Below the pieces are notes generated by a model that saw only the letters and a program-made list of their open reading frames with translations, searched no databases and was not told the origin of the DNA. Source: Clostridia bacterium (GTDB taxonomy: Bacteria; Bacillota_A; Clostridia; Oscillospirales; CAG-272). Taken from it: a stretch of 9,391 bases of DNA. Position 1 is the stretch's first letter, and every line of letters starts with the position of its first letter. Location of the stretch: NCBI GenBank assembly GCA_017500625.1, contig JAFVYX010000039.1, positions 1 to 9,391 of the forward strand. Reading direction: 5' to 3'. The position numbers and the translations under genes are program-made. Below are positions 1 to 6,147 of this stretch, piece by piece.

Positions 1-110
1 ATCAGGACCAGCCCCTCCTCGGTATCAAGAAGATGGACGGAAACCGCCTCGGTCCCGATAAAATACAAATTCTCGTGCAGGCGGAAGGCGTGCAGGGTGG
101 ATTCGCTCAT
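1..110 (-). CDS. MBL-fold metallohydrolase, N-terminal fragment
   Basis: This is the first 36 codons of a gene that continues past the left edge. The readable part contains YFIGTEAV, then SVHLLDTEEGLVL. That pattern matches the opening beta strands of metallo-beta-lactamase-fold hydrolases, where an 'hhG...HhhDT..Ghhhh' stretch precedes the metal-binding HxHxDH motif. The metal-binding motif itself would lie outside the window, so substrate and activity cannot be judged. The ATG at 108-110 is preceded by an AAAGGAG ribosome binding site. It lies only 13 bases after the stop of the HAD phosphatase gene, so the two are very probably co-transcribed. The family call rests on a short stretch and could be wrong. 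Confidence 0.6.
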   Translation of the reverse strand, partial: MSESTLHAFRLHENLYFIGTEAVSVHLLDTEEGLVL

Positions 111-123
111 GACTTTTCTCCTT

Positions 124-942
124 TCAAAGCCCCAAAAGGCGGGGCAGATCTTCGATCACGCGGGCCACGGCGTGCTCCTCGTTCGAGACGGTGACGTGGT
201 CGGCGGCGGCACGGGCGGCGGGCGAGGCGTTGGCGACCGCCACACCGAGACGGGCGGTCCTCAGCATCCCCACGTCGTTATCGTAATCCCCGATCGCGAC
301 GGTCAGGGCGGGGTCGGTGCCGAGATGCTCCATGAGCTTTTCGAGCGCCACGCCCTTGTGCATACCGCGCGGCAGGATCTCAAAGAGGTAGGTCTCCGAG
401 CGAATGAACTCGAACTCCTGGGCGAGGGGGTGGGCGCGAAGGGCCCGCTCCACGGCAAACAGCTCCTCCTCGGTCTTGATGCCGAAAAGGATCTTCGCGA
501 GCGGCTCGTCGATCTCTCGCCAATGGCGGACGAGGTTCGGCAGACCCGTGACGGCGCGGAAATGGTGCAACACCTCGTTCTCCCGCGAGAAATAGATCGG
601 GCCGAAGGTCGAGGTCTGGATCCCGACGTCGGGAAAGGCCTCGGCGATCGCATCGACCAGCGTCAGCGCACGGCGGTCGAGGGGCTCAGTCCACACGTAG
701 CGCTCGGCCACGCCGTCATAGAGCGCGCCGCCGTTGGCACAGCCGTAGGGCACGTTGGGCGAGGCCGCCGCGTAGGCGGTCTGCGCATAGCAGGGGAAGC
801 GCCCCGTGATGAAGGTGAAGGCGCCGCCCTCACTCTTATAATACTCGATCGCCTCGCGGTTCTCGCGCGAGACGGTCTTATCCTTCTTAAAAAGCGTTCC
901 GTCAAGATCGGTGCAGACGAGAACGCCGTCAAATCTTCCCAT
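124..942 (-). CDS. Cof-type HAD-IIB family hydrolase (sugar-phosphate phosphatase-like)
   Basis: A 272-residue protein of the haloacid dehalogenase superfamily, Cof/YidA type. These are cytoplasmic, magnesium-dependent phosphatases acting on small phosphorylated metabolites such as sugar phosphates or nucleotides. Motif I is DLDGTLF with the predicted nucleophile D12 and acid/base D14. Motif II is ITGR with T46. The conserved lysine of motif III is K196 in MHKG. Motif IV is GDYDND (218-223) with metal-binding acidic residues. ANGG (69-72) and the region to about 190 form the C2-type cap that sets substrate choice. Length is normal for the family. The ATG at 940-942 follows a GAGGGAGA ribosome binding site and a consensus promoter at 972-1000. 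It is the first gene of a unit that continues into the MBL-fold gene. The substrate is unknown. Confidence 0.93.
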   Translation of the reverse strand: MGRFDGVLVCTDLDGTLFKKDKTVSRENREAIEYYKSEGGAFTFITGRFPCYAQTAYAAASPNVPYGCANGGALYDGVAERYVWTEPLDRRALTLVDAIAEAFPDVGIQTSTFGPIYFSRENEVLHHFRAVTGLPNLVRHWREIDEPLAKILFGIKTEEELFAVERALRAHPLAQEFEFIRSETYLFEILPRGMHKGVALEKLMEHLGTDPALTVAIGDYDNDVGMLRTARLGVAVANASPAARAAADHVTVSNEEHAVARVIEDLPRLLGL

Positions 943-971
943 AACGGTCTCCCTCTCAGATGATCACCTTG

Positions 972-1000
972 ATTGTAGCACGAACGGGGAACGGTGTCAA
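972..1000 (-). promoter_or_regulatory. Sigma-A-type promoter of the HAD/MBL unit
   Basis: Read on the minus strand, TTGACA (995-1000) is separated by exactly 17 bases from TACAAT (972-977). This is one mismatch from full consensus. Transcription would start near 965, leaving a leader of roughly 23 bases before the HAD gene. It sits just downstream of the terminator that closes the PAP2 unit. Confidence 0.88.
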
Positions 1001-1010
1001 CACGGAAACG

Positions 1011-1036
1011 AAAAAAACGCCCCAAAGGGGCGTTTT
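1011..1036 (-). terminator. Rho-independent terminator after the PAP2 gene
   Basis: A perfect 10-bp inverted repeat (1014-1023 with 1027-1036) has a 3-base loop and a GGGGCG core. On the minus strand it runs directly into a seven-T tract. It overlaps the TAA stop of the PAP2 gene (1035-1037). It separates that unit from the promoter at 972-1000. Confidence 0.9.
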
Positions 1037-1694
1037 ACCGTGGGCGGCGGACAAGGGCCGAGAGGGTCGCGTAGCCAAGGTCAAGCGACGCGCCGAGCAA
1101 GAGAGCACCGACGATATCGCTCAGCCAATGCACGCCCGAAAGGACGCGGCCGATCACCATAAAGGAAAGCAGCGCGGCAAGGGCAAGGAGCAGGGCGCGG
1201 CGCCCACGGCCGCGCGGAAGGCGGGCGCGCATCTCCATCATCGCGGTGGGAAGGACGGTAACGGCGAGGAGCGTGGTGGACGAGGGATAGGACGCCTCGG
1301 GTGCGGCGCCGAGAAGGACGGGACGATAATTCAGAGGCACCGCCTCAAAGAAAAGGTACGAAGCGATCACCGCGAGGTAGAAGCCGCCGAGGACAAAAAG
1401 CGAGGCGTCCACACGGCAGAGACGGCGGCGATGCCCCCACTCGGAAAGGCCGAGAAGGGCAAAAAAGAGCGCCACGGCGACGGGGACAAGCCCCAGCCAA
1501 TCGGTGACGGTGTAAAGGGAAAGCCGCACGCCGAGCGCCCGATGGACGGCCCCGTTCAGAGTGGCAAGGCCAACCGAGGTGCCGAGGGGGCCGATCGGAC
1601 GGACGTCCACCGTAAGGACGAGCGCCGTCCACACAAGAAAGAGAAGAAGAAACGCGGCCGAAAGGCAGGCATAGCGCCGCCACGGGCGCCTCAT
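1035..1694 (-). CDS. PAP2-family membrane phosphatase
   Basis: A 219-residue integral membrane protein related to phosphatidic acid phosphatase type 2 enzymes, which remove phosphate from lipid or isoprenoid phosphates at the membrane. About six hydrophobic segments are visible (roughly 8-28, 65-83, 97-117, 140-153, 166-182, 192-210). Motif 1 is reduced to NYRP (122-125), with E in place of the usual distal lysine. Motif 2 reads PSST (137-140) in place of PSGH, so the histidine is missing. Motif 3 (GR, then H189 and D193) keeps the arginine, the nucleophilic histidine and the aspartate. I recall PSSTT in a subset of Firmicutes PAP2 proteins, so the change may be a subfamily trait. The start was placed at 1694 because the ATG overlaps the XRE stop as ATGA and has a GGGGAGG ribosome binding site. 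An upstream in-frame start at 1847 would only add sequence overlapping the XRE gene. Translation is probably coupled to the XRE gene. Confidence 0.85.
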   Translation of the reverse strand: MRRPWRRYACLSAAFLLLFLVWTALVLTVDVRPIGPLGTSVGLATLNGAVHRALGVRLSLYTVTDWLGLVPVAVALFFALLGLSEWGHRRRLCRVDASLFVLGGFYLAVIASYLFFEAVPLNYRPVLLGAAPEASYPSSTTLLAVTVLPTAMMEMRARLPRGRGRRALLLALAALLSFMVIGRVLSGVHWLSDIVGALLLGASLDLGYATLSALVRRPR

Positions 1695-2302
1695 CGGTGT
1701 CGCCTCCCCTCGGACGGCAGAAGGATCAGACCCTTTACCGAAAGGAGCAGAAGACAGAGGGCGGCGGCGTAGGGCTGGAGCCCCACCGAGAACAGAAGGG
1801 CGCCGAGGGCCGAGGCAAGGAGAGAGAGCCGACACCCCCACGTCCACGCCCAGCGAAGCCGCGAGAGCGAGAACAAAAGAGCGCCGAGGGCCACGCTCCC
1901 CCCAACGAGAAGCAGGTAAAGGACGCGCAGGTAGGGCGGGGCCGACAGCGAAAGCAGCGAGGCCGTGGTCAGTGCCGCGCCCCCGCGCTCGGCAAGGATC
2001 GGCAAAAAGAAAAGGACGGTGAGCAGAAGGTCGAGCGCCCCGAGCAGGCGGGCGCGGGTGCGCCCCTCACGCATGCGCTGCTCCGCGGTGGCCGCCGTCA
2101 CCAGCTCGCCGCCCGACAGCAGGGCGTCCACCGTAACGCCGAAGAGCGCCGCAAGGTCAAGGAGCGAGGCAAGGTTGGGGTAGCCGCGCCCCGACTCCCA
2201 CTTGGAAACGGCGGTGCGCGATACGAAAAGCCGCGCCGCCAGCTCCTCCTGCGTGAGGCCTCTGGCCCTTCGCAGCTCCTGCAAGGTTTCCGAAAGCTTC
2301 AT
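1691..2302 (-). CDS. XRE-family HTH regulator with C-terminal membrane domain
   Basis: A 203-residue protein. Residues 1-66 form a Cro/C1-type helix-turn-helix DNA-binding domain, with LTQEELAARL, SRTAVSKWESG and YPNLASLLDLA giving the typical order of helices. Residues from about 88 to 196 are strongly hydrophobic and read as about four transmembrane segments ending in a basic tail, so the regulator is probably membrane-tethered. The signal it senses is unknown. The ATG at 2300-2302 was preferred over a GTG at 2306-2308, because GGGAGG lies five to six bases before the ATG but directly against the GTG. The gene is followed by the PAP2 gene with a 4-base ATGA overlap, suggesting that the phosphatase is its partner or target. 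A palindrome on the -35 region of its own promoter fits self-regulation. Confidence 0.9.
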   Translation of the reverse strand: MKLSETLQELRRARGLTQEELAARLFVSRTAVSKWESGRGYPNLASLLDLAALFGVTVDALLSGGELVTAATAEQRMREGRTRARLLGALDLLLTVLFFLPILAERGGAALTTASLLSLSAPPYLRVLYLLLVGGSVALGALLFSLSRLRWAWTWGCRLSLLASALGALLFSVGLQPYAAALCLLLLSVKGLILLPSEGRRHR

Positions 2303-2331
2303 AAGCACCTCCCGAGAAGTTTTCTTCTTTC

Positions 2332-2360
2332 ATTATAGCGAAGAGGGCGGCGCTTGGCAA
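2332..2360 (-). promoter_or_regulatory. Sigma-A-type promoter of the XRE/PAP2 unit
   Basis: On the minus strand TTGCCA (2355-2360) and TATAAT (2332-2337) are separated by 17 bases. The -10 box is perfect and the -35 box has one mismatch. The start point would lie near 2325, just before the ribosome binding site of the XRE gene. Confidence 0.85.
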
Positions 2361-2363
2361 GCG
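2351..2363. promoter_or_regulatory. Candidate operator palindrome on the XRE promoter
   Basis: A 13-base inverted repeat, CGCTTG-G-CAAGCG, has 6-bp arms and a single central base. It covers the -35 hexamer of the XRE promoter. XRE regulators commonly bind short palindromes placed like this to repress their own transcription. A second, weaker repeat (GTGAC at 2380-2384, GTCAC at 2392-2396) lies just upstream. Binding by the XRE protein encoded here is inference. Confidence 0.45.
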
Positions 2364-2402
2364 GCGGCGCGACTTTGGCGTGACACTTATCGTCACAACA
2401 CG

Positions 2403-2430
2403 AAAAAAGCGGACTTCCGCCCGCTTTTTT
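2403..2430 (-). terminator. Rho-independent terminator after the GH28 gene
   Basis: A perfect 10-bp inverted repeat (2403-2412 with 2421-2430) has an 8-base loop and AAAAAAGCGG/CCGCTTTTTT arms. It has T-runs on both strands, so it could act in both directions. Given the gene layout it closes the DUF1835-glycerate kinase-GH28 unit, about 40 bases past the GH28 stop. Confidence 0.88.
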
Positions 2431-2470
2431 CTTCAATTTGTAAAGAATACTTTCTCTTTTTTCACAGCCC

Positions 2471-3997
2471 TTACGGCTCGATCACAAGGTTCTTGACGTT
2501 ATGAATGTGATTCGGCTTTGGTTCGGTGTGCTTCGTTGGCAGGGTGCGCACGTTGCGGATCGTCACGTTTTCGATGGGGACCTCCTCCTCGTCAAAGCCG
2601 TCAAGGAAGAGGGGATTGACGCCGCGAAAATCCCCCTTTACGGTGAAGTACTCACCCGTCAGCTCCACGTTCTCAAACGAGAGGTCACGGATCCTCGTGA
2701 GGGTTCCCGCGCTCTCGCCGTCGTTATTGCAGGCGATCCTTGTCCTCACGGCAATGGCCGTGAGCGTGCAGTCACGGGCCGAAACACGGCGGATATAGCC
2801 GCCGCGGTCACGCGTTGCCTTGATGTTCACGCCATAGCAGGCCTCCCACGTGCAGTCCCAGACGTACACGCCGTCGATCCCGCCCGACATCTCGCTCCCG
2901 ATGGCCACGTCACCGCCGCGGCAGTCAAACACGTACACCTCACGCGTCGGGCGGCCGATCCTGTTGCCCTCGGGGTTTTTGCCGGATTTGATGGCGATCG
3001 AATTGTCGTAGGTGGAAAACTCGGTGGCAAAGACGGCACAATTTTCAGAGGAGTCGGGATCCCAGCCGTCACCGTTCCAGACCGGCTCACGCAAAAGATC
3101 ACCGTTTTCGGCGTGCATCGAGCCCGAGAGGATCCGACAGCCGTAGGTCACGATATCGCGGCAGTAGATGAAATGCACGTTCCAAGAGGCGCCGTACCCC
3201 AGCGTCAGACCGCTTATCACCACGTTTTGGCAGTTGGCCATATGAATGAGGCGACCGCGGACGCGTCCAGGGATCGTGTTCTCGTTCTCGCAGGTCTTGA
3301 CGTAGTCGGCGTTGGCGGCCAGGTAGTCGGAAAGCGCGGCGCGCTCGGTTTCCTGCATATCGGTGGCCAAAGGACGGCCACCGCCAAAGACGGTGCCCCT
3401 GCCGCGCAGGGCCACATTCTCGCAGTTGTAGCCGCCGTCCTTTTCGAGCTTACCGAGGTTGAGGAGCGAGCGGTAGCACAGCATATGCGTACCCTCAAAG
3501 CGGCTCTCGATCTTCGGAAGATAGTCGGTCGCCGCCTCGCTGCCCTGCAAAGTGGCCCCCTCGGCGAGGTAGATCTCGGTGTTGCTGTGAACGTCGAGCG
3601 CCCCCGTGAGGTAGGTGCCCGCGGGGAAATAGAGGCGGTCGCCGGGTGTGCAGTCGTCAAGCGCCCGTTGCAGGGCGGCCGTGACCATCGTCTTGCCGTC
3701 GGCAGCGGCAAAGTAGGGGGCGGCGGTGACGTCGATCACGCGCTTTTCCTCGGCGGTGGTGACCGTCTCCTCGTGGGTCGCCGTGACGCGCCCCGCGTGA
3801 AGCGCCTCAATGCGAATGACGTAGGGACGGGCGGCGGCGAGACCCTCAAAGCTCCAATGCGTTTTGTCGGTCTCGCCCACGGGAGCACCGTCCAGGTAGA
3901 GACGGTAGCCGTCGGCAAAGGCGAAGGCCTCCTTGCGCCACCAGAGCGTGATCTCATCGTCAAAGACGATCTTCTCAACAAGAAGTTTCGTTTCCAT
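2471..3997 (-). CDS. Glycoside hydrolase family 28 (polygalacturonase-like), cytoplasmic, altered catalytic positions
   Basis: A 508-residue protein without a signal peptide, so probably cytoplasmic. Residues about 3-80 look like an N-terminal fibronectin type III-like module. From about 85 on is a pectinase-type right-handed beta helix (FPAGTYLTG at 124-132, GRGTVFGGG at 199-207). GH28 enzymes hydrolyse alpha-linked galacturonic acid polymers or oligomers. NGDGWDPDSS (308-317) supplies D310, matching the NTD motif. YDNSIAIKSG (330-339) matches GDDxIAIKSG but has N332 where the second catalytic Asp is expected. RGGDVAIGSEMSGG (360-373) matches the GHG region but lacks the histidine. NIKATRDRGG (391-400) matches RIK with N for R and keeps K393. 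Family membership is firm; standard polygalacturonase activity is doubtful. The ATG has an AAGGAG site and lies 2 bases after the glycerate kinase stop, so the two are co-transcribed. Confidence 0.92.
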   Translation of the reverse strand: METKLLVEKIVFDDEITLWWRKEAFAFADGYRLYLDGAPVGETDKTHWSFEGLAAARPYVIRIEALHAGRVTATHEETVTTAEEKRVIDVTAAPYFAAADGKTMVTAALQRALDDCTPGDRLYFPAGTYLTGALDVHSNTEIYLAEGATLQGSEAATDYLPKIESRFEGTHMLCYRSLLNLGKLEKDGGYNCENVALRGRGTVFGGGRPLATDMQETERAALSDYLAANADYVKTCENENTIPGRVRGRLIHMANCQNVVISGLTLGYGASWNVHFIYCRDIVTYGCRILSGSMHAENGDLLREPVWNGDGWDPDSSENCAVFATEFSTYDNSIAIKSGKNPEGNRIGRPTREVYVFDCRGGDVAIGSEMSGGIDGVYVWDCTWEACYGVNIKATRDRGGYIRRVSARDCTLTAIAVRTRIACNNDGESAGTLTRIRDLSFENVELTGEYFTVKGDFRGVNPLFLDGFDEEEVPIENVTIRNVRTLPTKHTEPKPNHIHNVKNLVIEP

Positions 3998-3999
3998 AC

Positions 4000-5127
4000 T
4001 TATCTCCTTCCGATGCTGAAGAGTCTTAAAATATCGTCCACCGTGGCCGCCAGGTTTTCGGCACTTTTATAGCGGCTGACCGAGAAGTCCTCGGGCAGGC
4101 GGTTGATGGAAAAGACGGCCGAGACTCCCGCCTCGTAGGCCGCGGAGAGATCGCCCTCCGCACCGCCGACCACGGCGATGACGGGCACCCCCGCGCGCTT
4201 CGCTCGGGCGGCAACGCCGCTGACGACCTTGCCCGAAAGACTCTGCGAGTCCATCTTCCCCTCGCCCGTAAAGACGAGATCGGCCCCCGCCAGGTGGCGG
4301 TCAAAGCCCACAGTATCGAGGACGGCCTCAATGCCGCGGCGGAGCGTGGCACCGAAGAAGGCCGCAAGGCCCCCCGCCATAGCCCCCGCCGCACCGCCGC
4401 CGACCAGCGACGAAACGTCACAGCCAAGGTCGCGGTGAGCCAGCGCCGTCACGTGGCGCAGGCCCGCATCAAGAAGGCGCACCTCCTCGGGCGAGGCGCC
4501 CTTTTGCGGCGCATAAACGTAGGCCGCGCCGCACTCGCCATACACGGGGTTTTCGACGTCGCACATCAAGGTGAGAGGAACGCCGCCGAGGACGTCCTCG
4601 CTCCGCTCGATGCGGTCGATGCGAGAAAGCGTGCCGCCCGTGGGAATGAAGGACTTCCCCTCCCCGTCGTAAAAGGTAATGCCGAGCGCGGCGGCGGCGC
4701 CACAGCCGAAGTCGCAGGTCGCCGAGCCGCCAAGGCACAAGAGGATCTCTTTCGCGCCGCGCCTTAAGGCATCGCGCAAAAGGCGGCCAACGCCGTAGGT
4801 GGTGGCGGCAAGAGGATCGCGCCGCCCCTCAACGAGGGGTAGCCCCGCCGCGGCGGCCATTTCGATGACGGCCGTCCGTCCGCCGTTCAAAAGGCCATAA
4901 AAGGCCTCGGTCTCCTCAAAAAAGGGCCCCTCGACCGGAAGCGTCACGCGCTCGCCGCCCAAGGCGGTCAAAAAGCAGTCGACGCTCCCCTCGCCGCCGT
5001 CGGCCACGGGAAGCGAGACGACCTCGGCCGCAGGGAAATGCGAAAGGATCCGCTCGCAGAGGATCGCCGAGACCTCTACCGACGACAGCGTTCCCTTGAA
5101 GCTGTCGGGCACTAGCAAAGCTTTCAT
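4000..5127 (-). CDS. Glycerate 2-kinase (GK-2 / GarK-GlxK family)
   Basis: A 375-residue cytoplasmic kinase, the usual length for the family. It converts D-glycerate and ATP to 2-phosphoglycerate and feeds sugar-acid or glyoxylate breakdown into lower glycolysis. Signatures are PDSFKG (7-12), VADGGEG (41-47), IEMAAAAGL (88-96), CDVENPVYG (189-197), APQKGA (206-211), GGGAAGAMAGG (243-253) and TGEGKMDSQ (287-295). The usually conserved GGSATNDGG reads GGSATCDFGCG (133-143), with C138 and F140 replacing N and G. The ATG at 5125-5127 was chosen because AAGGAG precedes it and the protein then begins MKALLVPDSFKG. In-frame sequence further upstream is not family-like. It sits directly before the GH28 gene and 80 bases after the DUF1835-like gene, with no promoter visible between them. 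Confidence 0.94.
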   Translation of the reverse strand: MKALLVPDSFKGTLSSVEVSAILCERILSHFPAAEVVSLPVADGGEGSVDCFLTALGGERVTLPVEGPFFEETEAFYGLLNGGRTAVIEMAAAAGLPLVEGRRDPLAATTYGVGRLLRDALRRGAKEILLCLGGSATCDFGCGAAAALGITFYDGEGKSFIPTGGTLSRIDRIERSEDVLGGVPLTLMCDVENPVYGECGAAYVYAPQKGASPEEVRLLDAGLRHVTALAHRDLGCDVSSLVGGGAAGAMAGGLAAFFGATLRRGIEAVLDTVGFDRHLAGADLVFTGEGKMDSQSLSGKVVSGVAARAKRAGVPVIAVVGGAEGDLSAAYEAGVSAVFSINRLPEDFSVSRYKSAENLAATVDDILRLFSIGRR

Positions 5128-5177
5128 AAGCACTCCTTGTGTTGTTTTTCTTTCCTTGGTCGCAGGAGGAACACGGG

Positions 5178-5194
5178 TGCCCCCAAGGGGGGCA
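5178..5194. repeat. Hairpin between the DUF1835-like and glycerate kinase genes
   Basis: A perfect 7-bp inverted repeat, TGCCCCC-AAG-GGGGGCA, can be extended by a wobble pair and one further pair. It lies in the 80-base spacer within the operon. No T-tract follows it on the minus strand, so it is not a normal terminator. It could mark mRNA processing or protect the downstream transcript. Confidence 0.5.
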
Positions 5195-5207
5195 TCGGCC
5201 GTGGGGC

Positions 5208-6014
5208 TCACCCGCCCCGCTTGGCCCTCTCGGGAGAGGGGCGCAGGATCCTCCTGACCACGCCGGGCGCCAAGGGCTCCGTGCTCACCACGGAAAAAAG
5301 GCCCTCCCGGATCATAACGTTGATCCTTTCCTCGATGAAGGAGGGGATCATATAATGACGGCTCTGCATCGCCCAGCCGACAAGGTTTTGCTCGAGGAAA
5401 TCCTCGTCAAGAGGCGCATAGGCCAAAATTTCGCTGTCCAAATAGTCGATCGGGACGCTCTGCACCACGTCATCGACGGTTGCCCGCAGCTCGGCATTTT
5501 CCGCGGCCAGCTTCTCCCATACACGCGCAAAAAGCTCCCGTGTGTCGGGGTCCATTTCCCACGGATGCTTCAGGCCCGCAAGGATCTCGTGCCACTTCGC
5601 CTCGTCCCAGGCCTTATCGTGGCCCGCGGGCCTTGTGCCGATCGTTTTCGGCATTACGGCACAATAGAGCCGGCAGTCGATCCCCTCCAGGGCAGACACA
5701 AGGCAAAAAAGGCCGCATACGGTGGCGGGGTTCGAGGACCACCACAAGCGAAGCTCCTTCTCCTGCTTGGCCGCGCGGAGGATCTCCTCAACGCTTTCGC
5801 ATTCCTCTCTCCACGCCGCCTCCCATTCCTCCTCGGAGTCGTGGGGGTTTATCCGGCGGATCACCTCACGGCGGGATTCTCGGAAGCGGTCGGGGCGGAT
5901 CCCGCCAAGGTTCAGATTGGTGTGAAACAGCCTTGTTTCTTCGCCGTCAAATTCGGCGGCCAGAACAAAGCGGATCTGTAGATATTCGCACGCATCAAAG
6001 CAAACGTTCAGCAT
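5208..6014 (-). CDS. DUF1835/DUF3658-like domain protein of unknown function
   Basis: A 268-residue soluble protein. The N-terminal part begins MLNVCF, and further on LRLWWSSNPATVCGLFCLV (88-106) resembles the DUF1835 fold, in which a conserved 'hWhs.s...Gl.hhh' block follows a central charged region. Residues about 160-258 (VWEKLAAENAELR, VPIDYLDSEIL, NLVGWAM, PSFIEERINVMIREG) resemble the DUF3658 domain that often follows DUF1835. No enzymatic function is established that I can name. Charged residues are dense between 42 and 90. No membrane segment or signal peptide is visible. It has its own consensus promoter and is the first gene of the unit with glycerate kinase and GH28. The ATG at 6012-6014 follows an AAAGGGGAGG ribosome binding site. 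The domain assignment is by memory of pattern and is moderate. Confidence 0.75.
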   Translation of the reverse strand: MLNVCFDACEYLQIRFVLAAEFDGEETRLFHTNLNLGGIRPDRFRESRREVIRRINPHDSEEEWEAAWREECESVEEILRAAKQEKELRLWWSSNPATVCGLFCLVSALEGIDCRLYCAVMPKTIGTRPAGHDKAWDEAKWHEILAGLKHPWEMDPDTRELFARVWEKLAAENAELRATVDDVVQSVPIDYLDSEILAYAPLDEDFLEQNLVGWAMQSRHYMIPSFIEERINVMIREGLFSVVSTEPLAPGVVRRILRPSPERAKRGG

Positions 6015-6082
6015 ACGCCTCCCCTTTCTCCCAAGCGGATCTCTCTTTTGCGTTCCTACGCGTTGGTTTCCGGTGCACTTGT

Positions 6083-6111
6083 ATTATACCGCGTGAGCAC
6101 CCGCATGTCAA
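6083..6111 (-). promoter_or_regulatory. Consensus sigma-A promoter of the DUF1835-glycerate kinase-GH28 unit
   Basis: On the minus strand TTGACA (6106-6111) and TATAAT (6083-6088) are separated by exactly 17 bases, a full match to consensus. The leader is about 60 bases. The -35 box starts four bases beyond the T-run of the fucU terminator. Confidence 0.93.
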
Positions 6112-6114
6112 GCG

Positions 6115-6140
6115 AAAAGGGCGTGCAAAGCACGCCCTTT
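6115..6140 (-). terminator. Rho-independent terminator after the fucU-like gene
   Basis: A perfect 10-bp inverted repeat (6116-6125 with 6131-6140) has GGGCGTG/CACGCCC cores and a 5-base loop. On the minus strand it ends in TTTT. It lies seven bases past the mutarotase stop and immediately before the next unit's promoter. Confidence 0.88.
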
Positions 6141-6147
6141 GGGAGAG

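Noticed and set aside
97..963. 288-codon plus-strand frame over the HAD gene
   Set aside because: It mirrors the HAD phosphatase. The minus-strand reading has all four HAD motifs, a ribosome binding site and a promoter, while this one has none.
1695..1847. Longer N-terminus for the PAP2 protein
   Set aside because: The extra 51 residues overlap the XRE gene and look like out-of-frame sequence. The ATGA junction with its ribosome binding site is the better start.
2501..4072. Long open frame of 523 codons on the plus strand
   Set aside because: It is antisense to the well-supported GH28 gene, has no family resemblance, and arises because the GC-rich coding strand leaves few stops in the opposite frame.
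5178..5194. Terminator between the DUF1835-like and glycerate kinase genes
   Set aside because: The hairpin is strong, but no T-tract follows it on the minus strand and no promoter is visible downstream of it, so the genes are treated as one unit.
5128..5211. Upstream start for glycerate kinase
   Set aside because: The added 28 residues are not conserved-looking. The ATG at 5125-5127 has AAGGAG and gives the normal family N-terminus.
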